Positions 14,698-23,329 are shown, counted from the first letter of the stretch. The stretch: DNA of 26,920 nucleotides from MAG-120531 sp963934855 (GCA_963934855.1 CAWWAC010000024.1:1-26920), one strand, 5' to 3'. Made by a program: numbers and translations. Notes: generated by a model from the sequence alone, not told the origin.

Positions 14698-15111
14698 ATG
14701 AAATATTTAAAATTTTTAGCCGTGGGAGTGTTTTTTGGAATCCTACTAGTAAAATCAGAAGCTGTCTCTTGGTTTAGAATATTTGAAATGTTCCGCTTTG
14801 AGGCCTTCCATATGTACGGAATAATAGGAAGTGCCATAGTTATTGGAGCTATTGGTATTGCCCTTATTAAAAAGTTTAAAATAAAAGACAGTGCAGGCAA
14901 CCTCATACAGATTCCTAATAAAGAAAAAAAATATACCTCAGCCATTCTAGGAGGCGCCACTTTTGGATTGGGTTGGGCACTGGCTGGTGCCTGCCCTGGA
15001 CCTATGTATGTACTTGTAGGAACAGGGGCCTTAAGCATGCTCATTGTGATAGCAGCAGCCCTTTTAGGCACTTTTGTATATGGGCTTCTAAGAGATAAAT
15101 TACCCCATTAA
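14698..15111 (+). CDS. YeeE/YedE-family sulfur-compound transporter, second subunit (DUF6691 type)
   Basis: A 137-residue membrane protein with four hydrophobic segments (about 5-20, 40-57, 81-100, 107-130). The conserved LGWALAGACPGPMYVLVGTG carries Cys99, the counterpart of GGCTSGH in the partner. It is very likely the second half of a split transporter for thiosulfate or persulfide-type sulfur. The gene begins 11 bases after the first subunit and shares its promoter. No rhodanese or beta-lactamase-fold sulfur dioxygenase gene, common neighbours of this pair, is in the window. Confidence 0.85.
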   Translation: MKYLKFLAVGVFFGILLVKSEAVSWFRIFEMFRFEAFHMYGIIGSAIVIGAIGIALIKKFKIKDSAGNLIQIPNKEKKYTSAILGGATFGLGWALAGACPGPMYVLVGTGALSMLIVIAAALLGTFVYGLLRDKLPH

Positions 15112-15143
15112 AAAAAACATTTTATCCATAAAAAGCAAGACGG

Positions 15144-15168
15144 AAAAAAGGATCGTCCAGCTATGGAC
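15144..15168 (-). terminator. Weak possible terminator after clpS
   Basis: On the minus strand a 5-bp stem (GTCCA, loop TAGC, TGGAC; 15155-15168) is followed five bases later by six T residues (15144-15149). The short stem and the gap make this a weak call. It lies between the convergent YeeE pair and clpS. Confidence 0.3.
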
Positions 15169-15182
15169 AGGGCAGGCCAATA

Positions 15183-15452
15183 CTAATTAATAGTGGCCTG
15201 TAATCCCGCGTCTAGAAGCGCCAAACATTGGGGCTCTAATTTTTCTAAAGGACCAGTTTTAACAGTACATTTTCCTTTAAAATGAATAATAAGTGCACAC
15301 TGTTGAGCCTGCTCATCTGAGTGCTTACACACCCTCATAAGGGTGTTAATTACGTGGTCAAAAGTATTGACATCATCATTGTGAACCACCAATTCAGCAT
15401 CTAGCTGCTGGGCCTCTAAAGTGTCTTCTGAATATTGGGTTTTTTCACTCAT
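15183..15452 (-). CDS. clpS: ATP-dependent Clp protease adaptor ClpS
   Basis: An 89-residue protein with the ClpS core: LVVHNDDVNTFDHVINTLMR, then QAQQCALIIHFKGKCTVKTG. NDDxNTF forms part of the pocket that binds N-degron residues, and H-x-x-G-x-C/x-V-x-x-G is the usual second motif. ClpS delivers N-end-rule substrates to ClpA/ClpC-type unfoldases in the cytoplasm. Length is normal. It is the last gene of a minus-strand run and begins 18 bases after the prmA stop. Confidence 0.92.
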   Translation of the reverse strand: MSEKTQYSEDTLEAQQLDAELVVHNDDVNTFDHVINTLMRVCKHSDEQAQQCALIIHFKGKCTVKTGPLEKLEPQCLALLDAGLQATIN

Positions 15453-15470
15453 ACCTCTGGGAAAATATTT

Positions 15471-16322
15471 TTATAGGACTTTAAAAACAGCAGCTACCCA
15501 ATCATTTTTTTCTTTATGACGGATATACCCTAGACCTAAAGATTGGGCTTTTTCTTTAATCATCCCTAAATCTTGGTCATAAAAACCACTCATTAACAAA
15601 TATCCTTCTGTAGATAAATGGCTCACATACTGTGCCATATCTTCCAATAATATGTTGCGGTTTATATTAGCCAATACTATGTGGTACTTTTTAGCATAAA
15701 AATGTGGCTCAGACAATAGTGCTACAGTGCCTTCAAATATTTTTATAAAGGCGCAGTCATTACGCTGTACATTCTCTGTAGCATTTAAGTAACACCAGTG
15801 ATCAATGTCTATAGCGTCTACATCCGTAGCTCCTTTCAAGGCGGCTAAAATGGCCAATACACCCGTTCCGCTCCCCATGTCTAAGACTGTTTTATCCTCA
15901 CAATCCAAATCTAAAATATGATCCAACATCATATGAGTAGTTTCATGGTGACCAGTTCCAAAACTCATTTTAGGCTCAATGACTATGTCATAACGAACCG
16001 ATGGTTTCTCATGAAAAGGCGCCCTAACTACACATGTATTGGCTACCTGAATAGGAGAAAAATTCTCCTCCCACCGGGCATTCCAATTCTGCTGTGGAAT
16101 TTCCTTAGAAGTATATGAAAATGTAAAACCTTCATATTGGTACACCTCCAATTGCTCTAGAAGAGAAGGTTCCCAAAAAGCCTTATTTACATATGCCACC
16201 ACTCCGGTAGCGGTCTCCTCAAAACTCTCAAATCCAAGCCCGCCCAACTCTGCAATTAATAAATCCGATGCCGGCTGCAAAGGGGCCACCTCAAAAATAC
16301 AGGCTATATAATCTAAGGTCAT
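15471..16322 (-). CDS. prmA: Ribosomal protein L11 methyltransferase
   Basis: A 283-residue cytoplasmic SAM-dependent methyltransferase that trimethylates ribosomal protein L11. The N-terminal substrate-recognition domain (1-60) is followed by the PrmA signature MSFGTGHHETT (119-129), motif I VLDMGSGTGVLAI (146-158), an acidic ribose-binding loop DAIDIDHW (169-176) and the NPPY-like VLANINRNILLEDM. Length matches the family. It starts 4 bases after the tpiA stop and is surely cotranscribed with it. Confidence 0.93.
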   Translation of the reverse strand: MTLDYIACIFEVAPLQPASDLLIAELGGLGFESFEETATGVVAYVNKAFWEPSLLEQLEVYQYEGFTFSYTSKEIPQQNWNARWEENFSPIQVANTCVVRAPFHEKPSVRYDIVIEPKMSFGTGHHETTHMMLDHILDLDCEDKTVLDMGSGTGVLAILAALKGATDVDAIDIDHWCYLNATENVQRNDCAFIKIFEGTVALLSEPHFYAKKYHIVLANINRNILLEDMAQYVSHLSTEGYLLMSGFYDQDLGMIKEKAQSLGLGYIRHKEKNDWVAAVFKVL

Positions 16323-16326
16323 AAAA

Positions 16327-17079
16327 CTAGTTAAATGCGTTTACAATAGCAGCAAAATCAATAGCTACCAAGGCGGCACCCCCTATGAGGCCTCCATCTA
16401 CATCTGGCTTTGAGAAAATCTCTACTGCATTGCCTGGCTTCACACTCCCCCCGTATAAAATAGACACTGCATCTGCCAATTCTGAATAATAGGCGTCTGC
16501 TATGGTTTTTCTAATAAAGGCATGCATTTCTTGGACCTGTTCGGCCGATGCTGTTTCTCCTGTGCCAATGGCCCAAACTGGTTCATAAGCAAGAATAATG
16601 TGAGCCCAAGCCTCCTTTGGAAGAGAAAACAAAGCATTTTGTAATTGGCTGGCCACCAGATGAAAATGAGTACCAGCTTTTCTGTCTTCTAATTCTTCTC
16701 CAAAACAAAACATGATTTGTAAACCGTTATTAATCGCTTGAAAAACTTTTTTTTCAAGAATTTCGTCGGTTTCACCAAAATAACTTCTTCTTTCCGAATG
16801 ACCTAGAATCACTGTTTTAATTCCTACACTCTTTAGCATTTCAGCAGAAATTTCTCCAGTAAAAGCACCATTGTCTGCATAATGCATATTCTGTGCAATT
16901 ACTTCTATGGCAGAACCCTTTACAGATTCTAGAGCGGTGGTTAGGTTTACAAAAGTAGGTGCTATCATCACGGACACCTCTGCGGCAAGAGATTGCGCTT
17001 TTAGAGCCTCTATAAGTAGCTGAGACTCTTTAAGGTCTTTGTTCATTTTCCAGTTTCCAGCAACAATTTTCTTTCTCAT
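16327..17079 (-). CDS. tpiA: Triosephosphate isomerase
   Basis: A 250-residue glycolytic enzyme interconverting dihydroxyacetone phosphate and glyceraldehyde 3-phosphate. Catalytic residues are visible: Asn9/Lys11 in GNWKMNKD, His94 in ILGHSERR, and Glu166 in LAYEPVWAIGTG. The phosphate loops YGGSVKPGN and GLIGGAAL complete the active site. Full length with a clear ATG start. It sits between the DoxX/thioredoxin-like gene (28 bases upstream) and prmA (4 bases downstream). Confidence 0.97.
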   Translation of the reverse strand: MRKKIVAGNWKMNKDLKESQLLIEALKAQSLAAEVSVMIAPTFVNLTTALESVKGSAIEVIAQNMHYADNGAFTGEISAEMLKSVGIKTVILGHSERRSYFGETDEILEKKVFQAINNGLQIMFCFGEELEDRKAGTHFHLVASQLQNALFSLPKEAWAHIILAYEPVWAIGTGETASAEQVQEMHAFIRKTIADAYYSELADAVSILYGGSVKPGNAVEIFSKPDVDGGLIGGAALVAIDFAAIVNAFN

Positions 17080-17107
17080 ATATGTTTATTTAAAGGTGTG
17101 TTTTAAG

Positions 17108-18202
17108 CTAGTAGACCAATTCATTAAAATCATTAAAATGTTTTTTCTGTGTAATGGTTCCGTGCTCTAGAATTAAAATAGCGGGGTTGGAGCGAACTAT
17201 GGTTTTTAATGTAGTCTGGTCTGTAAAGTAGAAATCAAAGCCCAGCCCATATTTTTTAATAATATCTTCTGACTGTTCTGGTGAAGAGGCTGACATGCCT
17301 ATAACCTCGTAACCAGCTTCATGCGCTTTTTTGGTACTCACTGCAACTGCCTTAAAGCCCTCTGCATTACTTTTTGCAAGGTCATAGCCAATTACTAGAA
17401 CTAATTTAGGCACCATCATAATAGAGGCCGTATGGTCTACCCCATCTCTTTCTATGGTAAAATCATGTATAGGAGGCGTATAGCCCTCTTGAATTTTAGT
17501 GGTATTAACCCTTAAAAATTCTCCATCTACATTAGGGTAGTCTTTCTCTGTGCTTATAATGCGTTCTTCTCCATTCACATTAAAAACCCAATCGTACCTG
17601 TAAATAGCAGTAGGTGCATTTTTTGGAGTAGACATCCCTTCTGGTATATTAGCGCCAATTTTATAAGGTCTAAAGTCTATAACAGGCAAGTGGTTTAATA
17701 CCCAATAACCAAAAACAACAGCTGCCGTAAAACAACCTAATACTAAAACATGAGTGATAGATTTAGATAAAAAAGCCTTAATATGTTTCTGACCTATTAT
17801 TAAAACAACTATAAAAAGACCTAAAACAATGTCTTTAGTAAAAGACTCCCAAGGAGTGAGTTTGATAGCGTCTCCAAAGCAACCACAGTCAGTTACCTTG
17901 TTAAAATAAGCAGAGTAAAAGGTAAGGAAAGTAAAAAAAATAATCATGGAGAGCAGGCTCCAAAGGGTCCATTTAGTCATATATCCCAATAATAAAAAAA
18001 CACCCAAAAGCACCTCTACTACTACCACAAAAAAAGCCAACGAAAGGGCGAATGGCATTAGAAATGGAAGGTCTAAAACCCCTACACTAAAGTATTCTTC
18101 CAATTTAAAAGAAAAACCAACGGGGTCATTGAGCTTAATTAAGCCACTAATGACAAATAATACACCGACAAATACCCTACTAAAACCTACTAAATATTTC
18201 AT
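17108..18202 (-). CDS. DoxX/MauE-type membrane protein with thioredoxin-like C-terminus (BT_3928-like)
   Basis: A 364-residue protein with five predicted membrane segments (about 5-22, 48-75, 80-98, 122-138, 150-170). The N-terminal half resembles DoxX/MauE with the paired Cys of DCGCFGD (106, 108), as in MauE-like quinone/thiol proteins. The C-terminal part (about 205-364) has a thioredoxin-like layout (IMMVPKLVLVIGYDLAKSN, then YEVIGMSASS, then FDFYFTDQTTLKTIVRSNPAILIL) but lacks a CxxC, so it probably does not itself carry out disulfide chemistry. This family is widespread in Bacteroidota next to tpiA; its job is unknown. It is separated by 71 bases from the DUF1599 gene and 28 from tpiA. 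Confidence 0.82.
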   Translation of the reverse strand: MKYLVGFSRVFVGVLFVISGLIKLNDPVGFSFKLEEYFSVGVLDLPFLMPFALSLAFFVVVVEVLLGVFLLLGYMTKWTLWSLLSMIIFFTFLTFYSAYFNKVTDCGCFGDAIKLTPWESFTKDIVLGLFIVVLIIGQKHIKAFLSKSITHVLVLGCFTAAVVFGYWVLNHLPVIDFRPYKIGANIPEGMSTPKNAPTAIYRYDWVFNVNGEERIISTEKDYPNVDGEFLRVNTTKIQEGYTPPIHDFTIERDGVDHTASIMMVPKLVLVIGYDLAKSNAEGFKAVAVSTKKAHEAGYEVIGMSASSPEQSEDIIKKYGLGFDFYFTDQTTLKTIVRSNPAILILEHGTITQKKHFNDFNELVY

Positions 18203-18273
18203 TGGTATCTAATTTTTTTTGATTAACTGATATGAATATGCCTCTGTTGCAAATCGCTGCATAATAAATTACT

Positions 18274-18828
18274 TTACAATGGCTGCTCTAAGTGAATAAG
18301 AGCAAAAACTGCATAATTGAGCATGTCCTGATAATTGGCCTCTATACCCTCACTCACTATGGTTTTTCCTTTGTTATTTTCTATTTGCTTGACCCTTAAT
18401 AATTTTTGCAAAATAAGGTCTGTTAAAGAGCTTACTCGCATGTCTCTCCAAGCCTCACCGTAGTCATGATTTTTATTTTCCATAAGTATTTTGGTTGCAG
18501 CTACTTTTAGATCAAAAGCTTTAAGTGAGTCCTCTAGACTCATATTGGGCTGCTCAGATACCCCTAATTCAATTTGAATAAGAGCCATAATACAGTAGTT
18601 AATAATGCCTATAAATTCAGGAACTTCTCCCTCTGCTACCTTTTGTGCTATACTTTGTGCTTCATTCTGCTGTAAGCCTCTAATTCTTTGGGCCTTAATA
18701 AAGATTTGATCTGTAAGGGAAGGCAGTCTAAGAATGCGCCAAGCAGCACCGTAATCCTTCATCTTCTTTCCAAAAAGATCCCTACATTTTTGAATCACTT
18801 CATTATATTGCTCAGAAGTATTGGCCAT
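18274..18828 (-). CDS. DUF1599 (nucleotide modification associated domain 1) protein, tandem duplication
   Basis: A 184-residue soluble protein made of two related halves. Half 1: KDYGAAWRILRLPSLTDQIF (about 24-43), then EFIGIINYCIMALIQIE (71-87). Half 2: HDYGEAWRDMRVSSLTDLIL (121-140), then YQDMLNYAVFALIHLE (166-181). DYGxAWR and SLTDxI are the conserved cores. This Pfam family was renamed for its presence near phage DNA-modification genes, yet Bacteroidota carry it on the chromosome beside folP and tpiA, so the role here is open. It is the first gene of the minus-strand run and lies 76 bases from the divergent folP. Confidence 0.82.
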   Translation of the reverse strand: MANTSEQYNEVIQKCRDLFGKKMKDYGAAWRILRLPSLTDQIFIKAQRIRGLQQNEAQSIAQKVAEGEVPEFIGIINYCIMALIQIELGVSEQPNMSLEDSLKAFDLKVAATKILMENKNHDYGEAWRDMRVSSLTDLILQKLLRVKQIENNKGKTIVSEGIEANYQDMLNYAVFALIHLEQPL

Positions 18829-18853
18829 GTCTTTGCTTAATTTCCGTAAATTT

Positions 18854-18873
18854 CGGTCAAATAATTATGACCG
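18854..18873. promoter_or_regulatory. Inverted repeat between the DUF1599 gene and folP
   Basis: CGGTCA (18854-18859) and TGACCG (18868-18873) are perfect 6-bp arms around an 8-base AT-only spacer. It lies in the 76-base divergent gap and could be a shared operator. The arms are short, so chance is possible. Confidence 0.3.
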
Positions 18874-18904
18874 ACAACCCTATCCCTTTGAAACTTAGGT
18901 TCAA

Positions 18905-19768
18905 ATGAAAAAAAAATTAAATATTATGACACATATACCCCCATCTATAAACTGCAAAGGCGCTTTAATAAGCTTTGACAGCCCTAAAATTATGGGCGTA
19001 ATAAACCTCACTCCAGACTCTTTTTATGACGGTGGGCGCTATAAAAATGAAATAGAAATTCTAAAACAGACCGGTAAAATGCTAGAAGAAGGCGCTAGCT
19101 TTATAGATCTAGGGGCCTTCAGTTCTAGACCTGGGGCAGAATACGTGACTTCAGACACAGAGGCGCAAAGGCTACTCCCTATTGTTGAGCTCCTTTTAAA
19201 AGAGTTTCCAGAGGCTTTACTCTCAATAGACACCTTTAGGAGTGAAATTGCCAAAGCATCGGCAGAAAGGGGCGCCGCTCTTATTAATGACATTTCTGCC
19301 GGCGCCTTAGACCCAAACATGATGGCCACGGTGGCTGTATTAAAATTACCTTACATCATGATGCATATGAGAGGAACTCCAGCCACTATGCAATCCCACA
19401 CCCAGTACAACAACCTACTAGAAGATATTCTCTTTTACTTCTCAGAAAAAATAGCCACTGCAAAAAGCCACGGACTCTATGACCTAATAATAGACCCTGG
19501 TTATGGTTTTGCAAAAACAACAGAACAGAACTTTAAGCTACTTAAAGAAAGTAGCCTCTTACAAAGTCTAGACCTACCTGTTCTCACTGGACTTAGCCGT
19601 AAATCTATGATCTACAAAACTTTAGATAGCACTCCAGATAAAGCCTTAAATGGTACCACAGCCTTACATATGCAAGCCCTTTTGAGCGGCAGCCACATAT
19701 TACGGGTTCATGACGTGGCGCCTGCCCAAGAGTGTGTTTCTTTATTTGAAGCCTTAAGAAATAGCTAG
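18905..19768 (+). CDS. folP: Dihydropteroate synthase
   Basis: A 287-residue TIM-barrel enzyme of folate synthesis joining p-aminobenzoate to the pterin pyrophosphate. Motifs: IMGVINLTPDSFYDGG (pterin site), IDLGAFSSRPG (usually GGxSTRPG; the Phe/Ser form is common in Bacteroidota), LLSIDTFRSE, LINDISAG, IMMHMRGTPATMQ, IIDPGYGFAKT, LTGLSRKS and NGTTALH, then ILRVHDV. Start taken at 18905; an in-frame ATG at 18926 would also give a normal N-terminus. Divergent from the DUF1599 gene and upstream of cdaA on the same strand. Confidence 0.96.
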   Translation: MKKKLNIMTHIPPSINCKGALISFDSPKIMGVINLTPDSFYDGGRYKNEIEILKQTGKMLEEGASFIDLGAFSSRPGAEYVTSDTEAQRLLPIVELLLKEFPEALLSIDTFRSEIAKASAERGAALINDISAGALDPNMMATVAVLKLPYIMMHMRGTPATMQSHTQYNNLLEDILFYFSEKIATAKSHGLYDLIIDPGYGFAKTTEQNFKLLKESSLLQSLDLPVLTGLSRKSMIYKTLDSTPDKALNGTTALHMQALLSGSHILRVHDVAPAQECVSLFEALRNS

Positions 19769-19860
19769 CTAGTATTTAAAATAAGTCTTGAATTCAATCA
19801 AAAAAAAACTCATAATTCCCGGTATTGCTTAATTTCCTATTTTTACATAAAACCAACAAA

Positions 19861-20646
19861 TTGGAACTTTTTAATTTTCTAGATTTTAAAATTACAGATG
19901 CCATAGACATTGTGCTAGTGGCGCTACTACTTTTTTATATATATAAATTAGTAAAAGGCACCGTAGCCATTAATATTTTTATTGGTATTGTAATGGTGTG
20001 GGGACTTTGGAAGCTCACTGAGCTTTTGGAAATTAAAATGATATCTAGTATCATAGGCGGTTTTATGAATATTGGCCTCATAGCCCTTATTATTGTTTTC
20101 CAGCAAGAAATTAGAAAGTTCTTATTGATGTTGGGCTCTACCAACTTAGCTAAAAAACGTTCTTTTGTAAAGCACTTTAAGTTTCTAAATCAAGATTTAC
20201 AAGTTTTAGATACAGATGTTGCTGCCGTGGTTGCTGCCTTATATAAAATGGAACAGACTAAAACGGGCGCTCTGTTAATCATTGAAAAAAATAACTCCTT
20301 AGATTTTGTAAGGCAGTCTGGTGATAGAATGAATATTGAACTAAGCCAACCTATTATTGAGAGTATATTTTATAAAAACAGTCCCTTACATGACGGAGCT
20401 GCAATTATTGAAAATAATTTTATTGTAGCAACTAGAGTCATTCTTCCAGTCTCTGAGGAACGCAGTATTCCTCTTAGGTTTGGACTTAGACATAGGGCTG
20501 CAGTTGGAATTACTGAAAAGACAGATGCTTTAGCACTAGTGGTTTCTGAAGAAACAGGTACCATTTCCTATATTAAAAATGGAGAGTTTGTGCTATTTAA
20601 GGATTCTGAAGAATTGGTGAAAATGCTGAGAAAAGACCTGATGTAA
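19861..20646 (+). CDS. cdaA: Diadenylate cyclase CdaA
   Basis: A 261-residue enzyme making cyclic di-AMP from two ATP. Three N-terminal membrane segments (about 12-30, 35-52, 58-78) precede a DisA_N catalytic domain with the motifs SPLHDGAAII (about 173-182) and LRHRAAVG (about 207-214). c-di-AMP controls potassium and osmotic balance and wall homeostasis. The start is taken as TTG at 19861 because MELFNFLDFKITDAIDIVL fits the typical flavobacterial N-terminus; an in-frame TTG at 19825 would add 12 unconserved residues. It follows folP by 92 bases. No CdaR/YbbR-like partner gene is adjacent. Confidence 0.93.
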   Translation: MELFNFLDFKITDAIDIVLVALLLFYIYKLVKGTVAINIFIGIVMVWGLWKLTELLEIKMISSIIGGFMNIGLIALIIVFQQEIRKFLLMLGSTNLAKKRSFVKHFKFLNQDLQVLDTDVAAVVAALYKMEQTKTGALLIIEKNNSLDFVRQSGDRMNIELSQPIIESIFYKNSPLHDGAAIIENNFIVATRVILPVSEERSIPLRFGLRHRAAVGITEKTDALALVVSEETGTISYIKNGEFVLFKDSEELVKMLRKDLM

Positions 20647-20715
20647 AAACTTTATAAGACTAAGGTAAACACCTATTAGCAAAAAATAAGTTTACACATA
20701 AAAGCCACTATATTT

Positions 20716-22491
20716 TTAGACCTGCTCCTCTACAGCTAAAAACTGAGCCTCATATAAATTTTTGTAGTATCCGCCTCTAGCTAAAAGCTCCTGGTGCGTG
20801 CCTTGCTCTAAAATCTCACCAGCGTCCATGACCAGTATATTAGTGGCTTTTTGAACAGTAGCTAAACGGTGCGCAATGACTATAGAAGTTCTTCCCTCTG
20901 TTATTTTGTCTGTGGCTTGTTGAATGAGTTGTTCTGAACCACTATCTATAGAAGAAGTGGCCTCATCTAAAACCAAAATAGAGGGCTGGGTCACATAAGC
21001 CCTAAGGAAGGCAATGAGCTGGCGCTGTCCACTAGAAAGCATAGCGCCCCTTTCTTTTACGTTAAAAGAATAGCCTCCAGGAAGGCTAGAAATAAATTCA
21101 TGAACGCCAATGGCTTTAGCTGCTTTAATAATTTCTTCTTCAGAAATATGAGGGTTCCCCAAAGAAATATTATTGGCTATGGTGTCTGCAAAAAGAAAAA
21201 CGTCTTGCAATACTACTGCAATGTGGCTCCTTAATGAGGCCAATGTAAAGTTTTCTATGTCAGTGCCATCTACTTTTATAGCGCCAGACTGAATGTTATA
21301 AAAACGATTTAAAAGGTTGATAATAGTAGACTTTCCCGCTCCAGTAGCCCCAACTATAGCTATTGTTTCACCTTTAGAAACCTTAAAAGAAATACCTTTT
21401 AAAACGGGATCTTCTGGAGTGTAACCAAAGACTACCGTCTCAAAACTAATATTACCTTGAGTGTCTTTTAACTCTTGGGTCCCTTGAGTTTCTGTTTGAT
21501 CTTCCGTATCTAAAATTTTAAAAACACGAGCGGCCGCTACCATACCCATTTGTAGGGTGTTAAATTTATCTGCTATTTGTCTCAGTGGCCTAAACAACAT
21601 TTCTGAGAGTAATATAAAGGTGAAAATAGTTCCGTATTCTGAAGCGCTTACACCAGAAATATTTTGCATACCGCCGTACCAAACAATAAGGCCAATAGTG
21701 ATAGAAGACACTATGTCTGCCACTGGAAAGAAAACCGAGTTGTACCAAACTGTCTTAAGCCACGCCTTGGTGTGCTTTTCATTTATAAGCTCAAAAGCTT
21801 TTTTCTCTGCAGATGCCCTGTTAAAAAGCTGTACTACTTTCATTCCTGAAATGCGTTCTTGAACAAATGAATTAAGCTGAGCCACCTGGGCCCTTACCTC
21901 TGTAAATGCTCCTTTCATAGCACGTTGGAATAGCCTGGTTGCATATAAAATAACAGGCAAGACCGCAAAAACAATTAGGGACAGCCTCCAGTTCATATAA
22001 ACCATTACAGCTGCCACCACTATCATTTTAAGCAAATCTGATACAATTACAAAGAAGCCTTGAGAAAATATCTCCCCTATGCGTTGCATGTCCCCAACTG
22101 CCCTTGTAACAAGAATTCCTATAGAGGATTTGTCAAAATACGCCATTTTAAAATGTGTCATGTGCTTAAAAAGCTTTACGCGCACATCTCTAATCACAGA
22201 CTCCCCTAACCAGTTAGCAAAGTAATTAAAGGCCAATTGGCTTAATACTTCTCCAATAAGCACAACCAGCATGAGTAGTGTTAGGGTGAGTAACTTGTGA
22301 GCATCAGCCATTTTAATGGCCTGGTCTACTAAAGAACCAACCAAAACAGGTCTTAGCACAGCAAATCCAGATAAAATAATAGCCGCTAAAGCCACTCCAT
22401 AAAAAGTAGTGCTATAAGGTTTTGTGAATTGAAGTAAACGCTTAAATAGGTTTCTATCAAAAGCATTTCCGGTCTCTTTTTGCCTAGACAT
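20716..22491 (-). CDS. ABC exporter, MsbA-like half-transporter
   Basis: A 591-residue protein with an N-terminal six-helix membrane domain (about 25-320) and a nucleotide-binding domain (350-585). Walker A GATGAGKST (381-389), Q-loop Gln429 in VVLQDVFLF, signature LSSGQ (485-489), Walker B ILVLDE (505-510) with the catalytic Glu, and switch His541 are all intact, so it should be an active ATPase. It forms a homodimer or pairs with another half-transporter. MsbA-like exporters move lipids, lipid A or drugs, and the substrate cannot be read from sequence. Its start overlaps the end of truA by 8 bases, so the two are one transcript. Confidence 0.92.
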   Translation of the reverse strand: MSRQKETGNAFDRNLFKRLLQFTKPYSTTFYGVALAAIILSGFAVLRPVLVGSLVDQAIKMADAHKLLTLTLLMLVVLIGEVLSQLAFNYFANWLGESVIRDVRVKLFKHMTHFKMAYFDKSSIGILVTRAVGDMQRIGEIFSQGFFVIVSDLLKMIVVAAVMVYMNWRLSLIVFAVLPVILYATRLFQRAMKGAFTEVRAQVAQLNSFVQERISGMKVVQLFNRASAEKKAFELINEKHTKAWLKTVWYNSVFFPVADIVSSITIGLIVWYGGMQNISGVSASEYGTIFTFILLSEMLFRPLRQIADKFNTLQMGMVAAARVFKILDTEDQTETQGTQELKDTQGNISFETVVFGYTPEDPVLKGISFKVSKGETIAIVGATGAGKSTIINLLNRFYNIQSGAIKVDGTDIENFTLASLRSHIAVVLQDVFLFADTIANNISLGNPHISEEEIIKAAKAIGVHEFISSLPGGYSFNVKERGAMLSSGQRQLIAFLRAYVTQPSILVLDEATSSIDSGSEQLIQQATDKITEGRTSIVIAHRLATVQKATNILVMDAGEILEQGTHQELLARGGYYKNLYEAQFLAVEEQV

Positions 22492-23227
22492 AAATATTTT
22501 TTGGATAATTTATTTCGGTTAAATACAATCCTTGAGCTGGAACAGATGGACCAGCCAAACTTCTAGATTTAGAGGCAATAACTGCCTCCATATCTATTAT
22601 ATTTTTTTTGTGCGTACCAATTTCTAAGAGGGTTCCTACAATGGCGCGAACCATATTTCTCAGAAATCTATTGGCAGTTATAGTAAATATTAAAAGATCT
22701 CCTTTTTGCTCCCAACTGGCTTTTGAAATGTCACATAAAAAAGTGTGAACGTCTGAATGTGTCTTAGAAAAACACTCAAAATCTTGATGATTGATAAGTA
22801 TTTGAGATGCTTGGTTCATGGATACTATATCTAAATGCTGGTGTACAAAGTGGGCTGTAGTGTTTAAAAAGGGATTTTTATGGGTAGATACCCAATATTC
22901 ATAGGTCCTACTACTGGCACTAAAACGTGCATGTGCTTGATCTGATACCTTATAGATGGTATTAATAGCTATAGAGGGAGGTAAAAAAGCATTAAGTCTA
23001 GCGGTGAGGGTGGATTTTTGAAAATGAGCCTCTGTCAGAAAGTGGGCTATCATTTTTTTTGCGTGCACCCCAGTATCTGTCCTACCTGCTCCAATAAGTT
23101 CAATAGGAATGCCTAAAAGCATAGAAAAAGCATGCTCCATGGTTTCTTGAACACTGCTGGCGTTGGGTTGTTTCTGCCAACCGTGAAAAGAAGTTCCGCA
23201 GTAAGAAAAGTCTACAAAATATTTCAA
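22484..23227 (-). CDS. truA: tRNA pseudouridine(38-40) synthase
   Basis: A roughly 248-residue enzyme that converts U38-U40 in the tRNA anticodon arm to pseudouridine. The catalytic Asp is in GAGRTDTGVHA, followed by FLPPSIAI, ASSRTYEYWV and FTITANRFLRNMVRAIVGTL, all family landmarks. No ATG is available at the N-terminus. TTG at 23227 gives MKYFVDFSYCG, which fits the family; TTG at 23236 would add three residues. A perfect -7 element (23250-23257) lies just upstream, so the leader is very short. It overlaps the ABC exporter gene by 8 bases. Confidence 0.95.
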   Translation of the reverse strand: MKYFVDFSYCGTSFHGWQKQPNASSVQETMEHAFSMLLGIPIELIGAGRTDTGVHAKKMIAHFLTEAHFQKSTLTARLNAFLPPSIAINTIYKVSDQAHARFSASSRTYEYWVSTHKNPFLNTTAHFVHQHLDIVSMNQASQILINHQDFECFSKTHSDVHTFLCDISKASWEQKGDLLIFTITANRFLRNMVRAIVGTLLEIGTHKKNIIDMEAVIASKSRSLAGPSVPAQGLYLTEINYPKNIYV

Positions 23228-23249
23228 TGCAATCAATTACTTTTGTACA

Positions 23250-23257
23250 CAAAGATA
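23250..23257 (-). promoter_or_regulatory. -7 promoter element of truA
   Basis: On the minus strand this reads TATCTTTG, an exact TAnnTTTG. The predicted RNA start near 23244 leaves a leader of only about 8-17 bases before the TTG start. No TTG is seen at the -33 position. Confidence 0.45.
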
Positions 23258-23278
23258 CCTTAAGTACCTGTGAATTTC

Positions 23279-23307
23279 TTGATTCTTTAAATTATTTTAT
23301 ACGTTTT
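23279..23307 (+). promoter_or_regulatory. Promoter of the YfcE-like phosphodiesterase gene
   Basis: TTG (23279-23281), an 18-base spacer and TACGTTTT (23300-23307, one mismatch to TAnnTTTG). The predicted RNA start is near 23313, 17 bases before the ATG. Confidence 0.45.
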
Positions 23308-23329
23308 AGGAATTGAAATAAGACTACAT

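Noticed and set aside
14652..15071. Minus-strand open frame of 139 codons opposite the second YeeE gene
   Set aside because: The plus strand carries the conserved GACPGPMYVLVGTG motif; the antisense frame is a by-product of its composition.
19825..19860. Twelve extra N-terminal codons for CdaA from TTG at 19825
   Set aside because: The added residues look unlike the family, whereas the start at 19861 gives the typical MELFNFLDFKITD.
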